From Adiantum capillus-veneris (taxonomy: Eukaryota > Streptophyta > Polypodiopsida > Polypodiales > Pteridaceae): a stretch of DNA of 64,000 bases. A program made the translations under genes and the position numbers. Below, one piece after another: positions 51,289 to 61,864 of this stretch. The DNA lies in NCBI GenBank assembly GCA_014529385.2, contig CM043944.1, positions 91,133,914 to 91,197,913 on the forward strand, read 5' to 3'. The notes beneath the pieces are model-generated. The model did no database searches and was not told the DNA's origin. It worked only from the letters and a program-made list of their open reading frames with translations. Position 1 is the first letter of the stretch. Each line of letters opens with the position of its first letter.

Positions 51289-52892
51289 TGTCATAATAAC
51301 TAATATCTAATTCTCCTAAATGATTTTCTCATGTTAAATTGATCATTTAGTATGGGGAAGTACCAGGGGAGAAAAAGCTAGAATATTGGTAAGGCTAGCA
51401 GACTGGTCACACTAGGGATCCAAAGGAGGAAAAATAGGGATCCAAAGTGGGACCATCTGCAAAAGAGCAATGTGCATAGAAGGTGCTTCAAAGACCTTCG
51501 GGTTTAGCCCATTAAGACTTCCAAAATGCTAAGGTTCCAAAATTCAAAGGTAAAGTCCAAATGGTCAAGCTAGAAAAAAATTGGATGCTTTTGTGAAGAC
51601 CATAAAGTCTTCACATATCCCTAGATGGGAGGGGGTGAGCCCTAAAGGTAGGGGAAGAGAGAGAAGAGGTGAGAGAACACACACACACACAAGGCTTTCC
51701 TTACACAAAGGGCATAGTGGACACATGTCAGGTTCCTAGCCCACCAGTTGCCTCCAAAGTGCATTAAAATCCTATTGGATGGCCATAGATGTGGGCCAAT
51801 GAGAATTATGCTAGAGTAAATTTAGTTTAATTAATTTAAAAACACTTGATAAAAGAACCAATAGAAACTAAGCTCTCTAGAAGACTATTGGATAGTCTAC
51901 CAAGGGGTCCAATGAGCATTCAACAGCCCAATGGCTTGCCTGATTCCTATTGACCAGAAGACTAAGAGGCTCAATGAGAGTTTAATTGAATTATTTAAAT
52001 ACCTAAAGCTCTCAAAAAAGGGAAAAGGGGGACACATTTCACAAGTCTAGCAATTATGCTTCTAATTTATGATTGGCTAAGCTTTACAGGGGCCAATGAG
52101 ATGCCGTCATGAGAAATTAGCAAGAGGGGTCGACCAAGATGAGAGAGAAGGTTGTTTTTTACTCTCTCATTGCACACACACTCACACAAAAACTCATGTG
52201 AAGACTATCTCCTTCTTCTCAAGCTTTAATGGAAAGATCATCATCTACTCCAAGCTTGTGAGAAGGGAGGCCTACACCAACAACTCTTGTCTTTCTGATG
52301 CAAATCCAACCAAGAGCCATGATCCAATGCATGACTACCTCCTCAACCATGGTAATTAATAAGCTATGCTAAGCTATTAAGAGTGATTATGTGAGGAGAA
52401 ATACTTCTTTCTCGTAAGAATACTTAATACTTTTTTTTTCTCTAAATCTACTCTCATACCCTGCTAGCTCTCACCATCTTCAAAGGTGTGTGAGGTCTTG
52501 GGTCTAAGATCGTGAGAGAATTGATGTTGTGTTTTCAAGTGTAAGCTTGGTGCTTGAAGCTTCCATCTTCATTGCACCATCAAGTTTTTGAAGGAACACA
52601 AAGTATTGTATTGTAAAATGTCTCCCTTGATGGGGGAAACCTTTAATACAAAGCCTTTTGGAGGGGGACGCCCGTCTCCATGTAAATCTGGTCCTCAATT
52701 ATTGTCCATAGCTTATTTTCTCTCTCTTTTTGAAGTATTGTTCATGCCTATCTAATGAGGTGATAATTTTTTGTTGCTCTCTCCAACCAAGCACTCTTGT
52801 TATGCTCATTAGGAATCTATTCTTAATGAAATGCTCACTATGTCTATGTTATTTTCCTCTACACACATGTTACTAGACCATTAAATGTTACA
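51289..52892 (+). repeat. Chromovirus 5' LTR
   Basis: 1,604 bases from TGTCATAATAAC to AAATGTTACA, matching 58,523-60,154 throughout and, more distantly, the inverted solo LTR at 22,207-23,827. Confidence 0.95.
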
Positions 52893-52893
52893 A

Positions 52894-52905
52894 TGGTATC
52901 AGAGC
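52894..52905 (+). promoter_or_regulatory. Chromovirus primer-binding site (tRNA-iMet)
   Basis: TGGTATCAGAGC two bases after the LTR, the standard complement of the plant initiator tRNA-Met 3' end. Confidence 0.92.
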
Positions 52906-53308
52906 TATTGGTTTCTCTTTTCTTGCTCAAGAAGAGAGGTCCTCAAGCTGACTATAAATGGTTGGTATTATTAATTGCAATTGAGTAATTGGAATAGGGA
53001 TTTTTCAGTCTTTTGCAGTGCGCCTGCTTCGTGGAGATAACAGGGCATCACAATCAAGAGCTATGGTCTTAATAGTGGAGTCCTATGGGGATTGCTTACG
53101 GCTTAACCACTATTGAGCTATTAGAAGCTTGACAGGAGCCGGTGATGTTTTGGTGGTGAAAGACCCTCTCTTCTATTCCTTGCAATTAATGATATTTGAG
53201 CCACGATTACAGGATCTTGAGTGCTTTTCTAAAGGGTTAAGAGGAGTAGAAACTAAGGCTTGAAGTGCGAATGTACACTTAAAAATTTTACACCTAAAAT
53301 TTGTTGGA

Positions 53309-54617
53309 ATGGCTAGCAATAGTAAAGAGAGTGAAATTAATGTTGATAGCTTTGATTTTGCTAATGAACAGGCTACTAATGATGCCCCTAAGTTTGTTAT
53401 TTACCTTGTTACCAAGCTTCACCAAGCCATGGGAAATCCATCCCTCCAAGGTGAAGTGCAATGGCAGCTATGTACTCATGGAAACCCCCCACCAAGAAGA
53501 GAGAACCCTAGATGGAAAAGACCATCGCATACTTCTCTACACCATAATTCAAACCGGGATGAAAGAAAGCAAGACAAGAAAAAGGCGAGAAATAGGTCAC
53601 CCTCTTCTCCACCTTCTTCATCCTCTTCCTCTTTTGAAGAAGTGATGGTGCAGACAAGGAGGAACAAGGGAAGAAAAAGGTGATAAAGAGGTTACCCTCT
53701 TCTCCATCCTCCTCATACTCTTCCTCTTCTAAATAAAGTGATGGTGCATCTCTTGAACCACCTAAAAGAAGAGGCCATAGGAAATACTATGTTTGGATGA
53801 CCTCTTCCATGGAGCACAGGAGATCCTATGCCACGTGGAAGAGGTCATCCAAGATCAAAAAGTTTAAAGAGGGAGGAAAGAACATCTCCTTCCTAACCTA
53901 CGATGGAACCTTTGGTGCTACAGACAAAGTCTTGGCCTTCATCCAACAATTCAATGCGGCTTTTGGAGACGAAGGCTTCACGGAGTCCTCTAAGCTACGC
54001 CATGTAGCTATGCATTTTCAAAAGTCCGCAAGGCAATGGTGGTCTAGCCTACGAGAAAATGATGAAGCTCCACAAACGTGGAAAGCTTTAAAAGCTTCCA
54101 TCATGAAGTAGTTTTTGGCTATCGATGCCAAAAGACAAAGCACTAAATGAATGGCAAATCTTGAAGCTCTCTCCCTATGAATCTATTCACAAATATGTAG
54201 ACAAGTTTTGGGACTTACATCTCAAAGAAACTGTCTTCAAAAAGGTGGATTTTGGAGAGCAAAAACAACAAAACAATAATTTTCTGTGGGTTTAACTGAG
54301 GATATGGCGGAGTATGTTAACTCCCAAAGGCCACGCACCATATCTTCGGTCATACACCATACCATAGTGGCTTCACGAAGCAATTTCCAATAAGGGGCTA
54401 ATAGAAATCCTAAGCCCACGGAAAACAAGGACCGTAATGAGCCTAAGGGGAAGGATAATGTCTAAAAGTCTCCTAAAGGCAACGCCAAAAACAATAAGGC
54501 TAAGGAGAAGGAAGTTTATAAAGGCAAAAATAAACTCTCTCCTAAGAGCTAGAGCGTTATCGTAAAGATAACCGTTGTTTCAAGTGCGGGGAGCAAGGGC
54601 GTGCCTATCGTGCTTGT
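53309..54617 (+). pseudogene. Chromovirus gag, broken
   Basis: ATG at 53,309 (MASNSKESEINVDSFDF), open to 53,683 with a Lys/Arg/Ser-rich tract, then a shift. 53,797-54,111 carries the capsid-type segment (FLTYDGTFGATDKVLAFIQQF, LRHVAMHFQKSARQWWSSL). The zinc knuckle at 54,576-54,617 reads CFKCGEQGRAYRAC, with Arg (CGT, 54,600-54,602) where the His should be, so it cannot hold zinc normally. Confidence 0.8.
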
Positions 54618-55239
54618 CCCCACAAGAATACATGAAATGAGTCTCCAAGAAGAGGATGCTCACCACAAAGGATCTCCTCTATGCCATGCTTGGGTAAAGG
54701 TAAGAGAACAAGATGCTTTCATTCTCTGTGTCCCTGGTTCTACTCACAACTTCATATCCACAAAGTTAGCCACCAAGCTAGGCATCCAAGCCTATGAGAT
54801 GGGAGATGTCCTACCTGCCGATGGTGCTTTCAAGGGGAAAGAAGCCTCAGTCACTCCCTTAATTGGGGAATTGAGGCTCCATGTCAAAAGCTATCTGGAC
54901 AAGGAGGACATCTTTTTCTCTCCTCTCAAGCATGTGGACAAGGAGGAATTCTTTATCTCTCCTCTCAATCATGAGGATGTAGTCCTAGGGGCACCATGGT
55001 TTGATCCCATAGCTGCCAATGTTAAATTCCCTCAAAGGAAAATCTGCTTTAGGTTCATGGAAAAAGTTATGTACATAGATGCTAAGGAGTTGGGTAACAC
55101 CATACCCATTGTACATAAGCAAGCATTCAATAAGTCAATAAAGAGCTCTATTTTCGTGTACATGATTTTTGTTAAATATTATCAAAATGAACCTAATGTT
55201 TTAGCAAAAGAAAATATAAACAATCACAAGGAATTATAG
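54601..55239 (+). pseudogene. Chromovirus protease, catalytic Asp lost
   Basis: A 212-codon frame, shifted relative to the knuckle. The active-site loop reads CVPGSTHNFIS where IDSGSTHNFI is expected: catalytic Asp is Val (codon 54,730-54,732) and Ser is Pro. The domain end VVLGAPWFD is normal. A short KHVDKEEFFISPLNHEDV segment looks like a partial internal duplication (FFSPLKHVDKEEFFISPLNH). Confidence 0.8.
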
Positions 55240-55259
55240 TTATCCAATTTTCTCAAGGG

Positions 55260-56650
55260 ATTTCAAGATGTTTTATTTGACGACATCTCTTGTGAACTAC
55301 CTCCTAAACGAGGCAATGATGACCAAGAAGGTCTCCGCCTACTAAACCTCCTTATAGAGTTTCCCAAGCTCAACAAGAGGAGATTATGCAGCAATTGCAT
55401 GAGTTAGTTGATAAGGGCATGGTTAGGACTATCTCATCTCCATTTTGTTCACCAGTGTTATTAGTGCAAAAGAAAGATGGCACATATTGTATGTGTGTTG
55501 ACTAAAGAGCACTAAATAGGATCACTATCAGAAATAGGTTTCTTGTTCCACGGGCAGAAGAACTATTTGATAAGATACAAGGGTCAACCTACTTCAGTAG
55601 GATTGACCTAAAAAGTGGCTACCATCAAATAAGGATAGTTGATCAAGACATTGTAAAGACCACATTTCAAGTTACGTTTGGTCTTTACCAGTACATTGTC
55701 ATGCCTTTTGTCTTGACCAATGCACCAACCACATTTAATCACTTGATGGAGAAGCTATTCAGGCCTCACTGAACCTTTACTGGAGTGTTCTTTGATGATA
55801 TAATCATCTACTCTAACTCACTAGACGAACAGAAGAAACACCTCCAGGTAATATTTCAAGTTTTATGAGAGAATAAACTTTATATTTATCAAAAGAAAAG
55901 TGATTTTTCTTACAAGAGATTCAGTATTTAGGTCACATTATCTCTCAAGAGGGCATCCAAATGGATCCATCAAAGCTATAGGTAATAAAAGGATGGCATA
56001 ATCCAAGAAATCTACATGAACTAAGAAGCTAGAGGTAATAAAAGGATGGCATAATCCAAGAAATCTACATGCACTAAGAAGCTAGAGGTAATAAAAGGAT
56101 GGCCTAATCCAAGAAATCTATATGAACTAAGAAGCTTTAAAAGGTATGTGAGCATACTATAGACGCTTCATACAAAAGTTCTCACAAATGTGGGACCATT
56201 ACAAGACCTAACAAAGAAAAATGTCAGGAGTATATGGTCCTCCAAGGAGAACAATGCTTTTGAAAAGCTTATCTCTCAACCTGTGCTTACACTTTTGGAT
56301 CTCTCAAAGACATTTGAGGTCCAATGCGACGCCTGTGGTGATTGGAGCTGTTTTGCTTTAAGAAGGGAACACCATAGCCTACAAGATTCAAAGAATCCAC
56401 TCTATTGAGCAAGCTCTAGGCATATATGAGAAGGAACTCTTAACAGTTCTACATGCTCTAGACTCGTGGAAGCACTATTTATTGGGGACTCCTTTCATTC
56501 TGCGAACGGATCACCAAAGCCTTAAGTATTTCATGATGTAGACCAAGCTCTCCGACAAACAAATGAGGTGGGTAAATTTCCTTTTGCAATTTCATTTTCA
56601 TATTGTTGGAAAGCATAATCAAGTAGCCAATGCACTCTCAAGACGACCGT
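55260..56650 (+). pseudogene. Chromovirus reverse transcriptase and RNase H, broken
   Basis: RT begins near 55,260 (DDISCELPPKRG) and, after a shift, reads ELVDKGMVRTISSPFCSPVL, then a stop in place of a residue after CMCVD, then YFSRIDLKSGYHQIRI and catalytic FFDD (55,788-55,799). Several stops follow. RNase H is recognisable at 56,250-56,650 (SKTFEVQCDACG, then LGTPFILRTDHQSLKYF in another frame). It carries the 53-base triplication at 55,981-56,139. Confidence 0.85.
55981..56139 (+). repeat. 53-base unit in three tandem copies within chromovirus pol
   Basis: GGTAATAAAAGGATGGCATA starts each unit, at 55,981, 56,034 and 56,087. The copies differ at two or three positions. A 53-base period shifts the frame at each copy. 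Confidence 0.92.
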
Positions 56651-56933
56651 GAGTGAATGCGGTTTCCATAGCAACTCACAATGATCTATCTTCTATGATA
56701 GATGAGTACGCTATTGATCCCGACTTTAGAGATGTGATTTCATCCCTTGCTTTAGGGAAGAAAGAATAACCATTTACCCTGCAAAATGGTTATCTTCTCT
56801 ATGGAAATAGACTATGCATTACTAACTCACTATGTGAGAAAGTAATGTATGAATCTTATGCTCCTCCTTATACAGGGCATAGAGGATTCAGTCTACCCTA
56901 AAAGGGATAGAAACATATTTCTATTGATGTGCC

Positions 56934-57719
56934 ATGACAGCAAACATACAAAAGTATGTTTCAAAATGTGTGGTATTCCAAAAGAAGAAGTTTGATAGAG
57001 GGAAGCAACCTGGATTGCTTCAAACCTTGCCAATCCCTAACTCACCATGGGAGAGCATATCCATGGATTTTATCTTTGGATTTCCTAACTCTATCCATGG
57101 GAATACAGGAATATGGATGATAGTAGACAGGTTTAGCAAACAAGGACATTTCATACCTGTCAAAAAGACTATCAAGGTCCATCAAATGGCAACCCTCTTT
57201 ACATCACAAATCTTCAAGTACCACGACTTGCCAATGTCCATAGTGTCGGCAAGATAGAGATCCAGAATGACCAGTAATTTTTGGAAGGATCTCTTTGAGA
57301 ATTTAGGAAAAAAGATAAACTTCTCTTCAGCCTATCACCCACAAACGGATGGCCAAAGTGAAATAGCTAACCTAAAAATTCTTGATCTACTAAAAGCCTA
57401 TGTAACGGAAGTAACTTAAAGGTCCCAATGGGAGAAGTACTTACCCTTAGTGGAGTATGCTTACAGTAACACTGTACATACTTTCACGGGAAAAGCACCT
57501 CTTGAGGTGATAGAGAAAAGATAAAAAAGTCCCTTGCTACTCAAGGTACATGGGAAGATCTTCACTACAGATGAGTATAGCCGAGACCTACAAGAATTGT
57601 TCCAAAATTTTAAGGATGCTATCTCTATCTCACATCAAAGCAAAAGGCTACTGCTAATAAGAACAGCTCAAGCCTTTAAACAAAATGATTGGGTCTTGCT
57701 TAAATTTTCCAAGGCTTGA
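56934..57719 (+). pseudogene. Chromovirus integrase, broken
   Basis: The zinc part reads YVSKCVVFQKKK, with the second Cys changed to Phe. The first Asp is present (SISMDFIFGFP). The second is lost (IVSAR followed by a stop where VSDRD is normal). The third acidic residue remains (HPQTDGQSEIANL), then a stop at 57,417. The frame 57,534-57,719 holds the C-terminal part. Confidence 0.85.
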
Positions 57720-57825
57720 TTAAGGCACACAACGCGCAACAATCCTATGGGACACCAAAAGTACTATGCTAAGTTTAGCAAAAAGGTAATGTGGTCCCTT
57801 CGAGATTCTTAGATCAATCAATGAA

Positions 57826-58143
57826 ATGGCCTATCAACTCAATTTTCCTAGTCATTGGCCCATACACAATGCTTTCCATGTGAGCCTACTAAAGCCTTAT
57901 AAAGGAGAGCCACCTCAAGAACCAACTATTGAAGACCCACCGGAGATTGAGAACCAAGAAGAGGTATTGCAGCCCGAGTCCATTCTCCGACATGAAGACA
58001 AGGTATTGAGAGATGGTAAGATTATCCGATGGTATCTTATTAAGTTTAAGAACCATACTTTTGAAGATGCTAGATGGATGCAAGGCATACAATTAAAGGA
58101 TAACCTAAACCTTGTCAATGCTTACAATGCTTCCCTAGAGTAA
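57826..58143 (+). pseudogene. Chromovirus integrase tail with chromodomain-like segment
   Basis: An open frame of 105 codons: AYQLNFPSHWPIHNAFHVSL, then PESILRHEDKVLRDGKIIRW, YLIKFKNHTFEDARWM. The last part is the chromodomain-like fold of chromovirus integrases, thought to guide insertion by binding histone marks. The aromatic positions are recognisable. Confidence 0.75.
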
Positions 58144-58507
58144 TCAAATCTAAATATGTTTAAATGAACAAAGGTTTTGTCTTATAAGACTCTCTTTTTC
58201 TTTATTGTGCACAAATGTTAAGAAGTATGCATGCTTAGGATGTTAAGAAGTATGCATGCTTAGGATCATGTTTGCGGAGATGACGTCTCCCGAACACCAA
58301 GTAGAGCTTGTCACTCTACTATGGAAGATTGATAGGACTAATATGCAGACATGCTTTCCGGAAGATTAGGCTCTCAAGTGCCAAATGGATTAGTCATCCA
58401 TTTTGGAACGGTGTCGTAGGGTAAAGTAGGGATCCTCTACCCACTAGAAAAAGGACTAATGACTAGGCCTTATCGTCTCTACCTCATAGTCGAAGACGAC
58501 TATGATT

Positions 58508-58522
58508 TCAAGAGAGAGGTAA
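58508..58522 (+). promoter_or_regulatory. Chromovirus polypurine tract
   Basis: CAAGAGAGAGGTAA directly before the 3' LTR. Confidence 0.75.
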
Positions 58523-60154
58523 TGTCATAATAACTAATATCTAATTCTCCTAAATGATTTTCTTATGTTAAACTGATCATTTAATATGGGGAAGTATTAG
58601 GGGAGAAAAAGCTAGAATACTGGTAAGGCTAGCAGACTGGTCACAATAGGGATCCAAAGGAGGGAAAATAGGGATCCAAAGTGGGGCCATCTGCAAAAGA
58701 GCAATGTGCATAAATGGTGCTTCAAAGACCTCAGGGTTTAGCCCATTAAGACTTACAAAATGCTAAGGTTCCAAAATTCAATAGTAAAGTCCAAATGGTC
58801 AAGCTTAAAAAAATTTGGATGCTTTTGTGAAGACCATAAAGTCTTCACATATCCCTAGATGGGAGGGGGAGAGCCCTAAAGGTAGGGGAAGAGAGAGAAG
58901 AGGTGAGAGAACACACACACACACACACACACTCAAGGCTTCCCTTTACACAAAGGGCATAGTGGACACATGTCAGGTTCCTAGCCCAGTTGCCTCCAAA
59001 GTGCATTCAAATCCTATTGGATGGCCATAGAGGTGAACCAATGAGAATTAGGCTTGAGTAAATCTAGTTTAACTCATTTAAAAACACTTGATAAAAGAAC
59101 CAATAGAAATTAAGATCTCTAGAAGACTATTGGACAGTCTACCAAGGGGTACAACGAGCATTCAGCATCCCAATGGCTTGCCTGATTCCTATTGGCCAAA
59201 AGACTAAAAGGTCCAATGAGATTTTAATCGAATTATTTAAATACCTAAAGCTCTCACAAAAGGGGAAAGGGAAACACATGTCACAAGGCTAGCAATTACG
59301 CTTCTAATTTATGATTGGCTAAGCTTTATAGGGGCCAATGGGATGCCATCACGAGCAATTAGCAAGAGGGGTCGACCAAGATGAGAGAGAAAGGTTTCTT
59401 TTTACTCTATCTCATTGCACACACACTCACACAAAAGCTCATGTGTGAAGTAAAGAAGACTATCTCCTGTTCAAGCTTTAATGGAAAGCTCATCATCTAC
59501 TCCAAGCTTGTGACAAGGGAGGCCTACACCAACAACTCTTGGATTTGTGATGCAAATCCAATCAAGATCCAAGCTCCAATGCATGCTCATCTCCTCTACC
59601 ATGCTAATTTCTAAGCTATGCTAAGCTATTAAGAGTGATTATGTGAGGAGAAATACTTCTTTCTTATAAGAATACTTCTTTCTCGTAAGAATACTTCTTC
59701 TTCCTTTAGATCTACTCTCATACCCCGCTAGCTCTCACCATCTTTGAAGGCGTGTGAGGTCTTGGGTCTTAGACCGTGAGGGAATTGATGACGTGTTTTC
59801 AAGTGTAAGCTTGGTGCTTGAAGCTTCCATCTTCATTGCACCAGGAAGGTATTGAAGGAACACAAAGTATTGTATTGTAAAATGTCTCCCTGGATGGGGG
59901 AAACCTATAATACAAAGCCTTTTGGAGGGGGGACCGGATCCATGTAAATATGGTCCTCAACTGTTGTCAATACCTTAATTTCTCTCTCTTTTTAAAGTAT
60001 TATTCATGCCTATCTAACGAGGTGTAAAGTTTTTGTTGATCTCTCCAACCAAGCACTCTTGCAATGCTCATTAGGAATCTATTCTTACTGAAATGCTCAC
60101 TATGTCTATGTTATTTTCCACTACACATAAGGTACTAGACCATCAAATGTTACA
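58523..60154 (+). repeat. Chromovirus 3' LTR
   Basis: 1,632 bases from TGTCATAATAAC to AAATGTTACA. Short CA tract lengths and small duplications differ from the 5' copy. Confidence 0.95.
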
Positions 60155-60577
60155 AAACCACAAAAAAGAAGAAAACAAGTGTTTGTGGACACTTTACACA
60201 ACCCAATTGCAGTAGAACCTAGGAGAAGAGTAAGTAGGATCCGAGGTGGGATCTCAAATCATTGCTCACTTCAAAAGAACCATTTGTGAGTTGTTTATGT
60301 GAAGTTGCAGAATTTCAGGTCTACGGATTGAAACAACACCAAAAGACTGTCAACCACTGAATCCGCCTGGAGATTATGCTCATAAAAATTGTATGAACCA
60401 GTGGATAAGCTTAAGGATGCATTTGAGGTAAATTTTCAAGAGTTTGCAAAAACTTAGATAATTTACATTTTTTTGAGAATTTAGGCCAAATTAAGTTTTA
60501 ACTTGACTCAGAGGCTTAAAACATGTCACAAAAAGATTGACCATTGAAAAAATTGCTAAAAATGTTCATTTTAGGTC

Positions 60578-61456
60578 AAAAGTAAATAATCATGATTATT
60601 TACTTTTAGCTCAAAATTGACCAAGGTTGATACCGAAGAGTCTATGCATGATTACAAACATCTTTTGTGAAGGCTCATAGAATTTGGATCACTAAACAGA
60701 CCAAAAACTTGATAAAAACTGAAACGTGTACTGATTGTCGAGAAATTGAGTTTGACTTGATAGATTTTGTTCAAATTTTGTGAAACTTATCTCAGAGGCT
60801 TGATTTGAAGTCTTTAACATGTGCGTATGCTCAGATGATCAAAATAGTCTAAAATTTACCAGAAGTAAATAATCGCGATTATTTACTTTTGTCTAATTTT
60901 CAAATCTTTTTGGCCAACCAAGCATACCACAAGTTCTATCATGTTGTATTGAGCACACATATTAAATTTGGTAAGATTTGGATCTATAAATTGAAATTTT
61001 TGACCAGATTTATAAAGTCAGTATACAGACACAAAACTGTTGACAATTTGAGCAAGAATTACCCAAAGTTGGTGAAACTTGTCTAGGTAGCTTAAGTTGA
61101 GTTTCTTTACTCGTTTTATCAACATTTTTGGCAAAAAGGTGCAAAAAATTTCCAAAAGTAAATAATCACGATTATTTACATCTGCTCTAGAATTGAGAAT
61201 TATTGCACAATTGAGTATACCACAAGGTCAAGCATACCAAGTAGACTCCACATATCAAATTTGGTAAAATTTGGATAAGAAAAGTGAGACTTAAGACAAA
61301 TTCTCAAAAACTGAGTCTGCGGACACTAAACAATTGATAACTTGGGCAAATCTTGTTCAAACTCATTAAAACTTGTCTTGAGACTACAACAAGGTGTTTA
61401 TATGGCAAAACAAGCCTAAAAAGTGAGAAAAGTAAATAATAAAATTATTCACTTTT
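60578..61456 (+). repeat. Leader array of palindromes at about 285-base period (element 2)
   Basis: Four palindromes: 60,578-60,607 (perfect, arms AAAAGTAAATAATCA, 30 bases), 60,863-60,888 (perfect 26-mer, arms AAGTAAATAATCG), 61,158-61,179 (arms GTAAATAATC around AC) and 61,428-61,456 (13-base arms, one mismatch). Centre spacings are 283, 293 and about 274. Between them, units share CATACCACAAG and AAATTTGGTAARATTTGGAT. The array is in the untranslated leader and ends about 410 bases before the gag ATG at 61,865. Confidence 0.88.
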
Positions 61457-61864
61457 GAGTCCCACAGACAAGATTTTGAACTTTTGAGCTTATACAATGT
61501 TAGAACAACATAATACAAGGTGACTGGTCAAGTTTTGATTCCATCGAGTCCAAGTTAGTACATGTTAACTCAGTTTCCAAGTTGCAGATTATTCCTTTGG
61601 CTCTTTGCAAGGGTAGAATTTGGAAGTCTCATTTACCAACTCACTTAGCTCAAATTGAAGTGATATACGTACACCAATTACAATAGTTAGCAAAAATTGT
61701 ACAATCTTTGAGAGAAAATTGCTAACTTGGTTAAAACTGACAGAGGAACCAGGTTTCAGGCAAAGAATTGAGAGTTTGACAGGAGTTGAATTCAAGTCAA
61801 GTGGAAAAACAGATAACCATTCAATCCGATGGTAAGTACTCTATCTAGGGCTTAACCGATCTAT

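Larger units (their letters stand above)
51289..60154 (+). mobile_element. Complete but mutated chromovirus (Ty3/gypsy) nested in element 2
   Basis: 5' LTR, initiator-Met primer site, gag, protease, RT, RNase H, integrase, chromodomain-like tail, polypurine tract, 3' LTR, all on the plus strand. Flanks are AAACG (51,284-51,288) and AAACC (60,155-60,159), a target duplication with one difference. The LTRs differ by about 5% over the first 300 bases by eye. Every enzyme has stops or lost catalytic residues. It separates the element 2 primer site from its palindrome array and gag. Confidence 0.9.
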
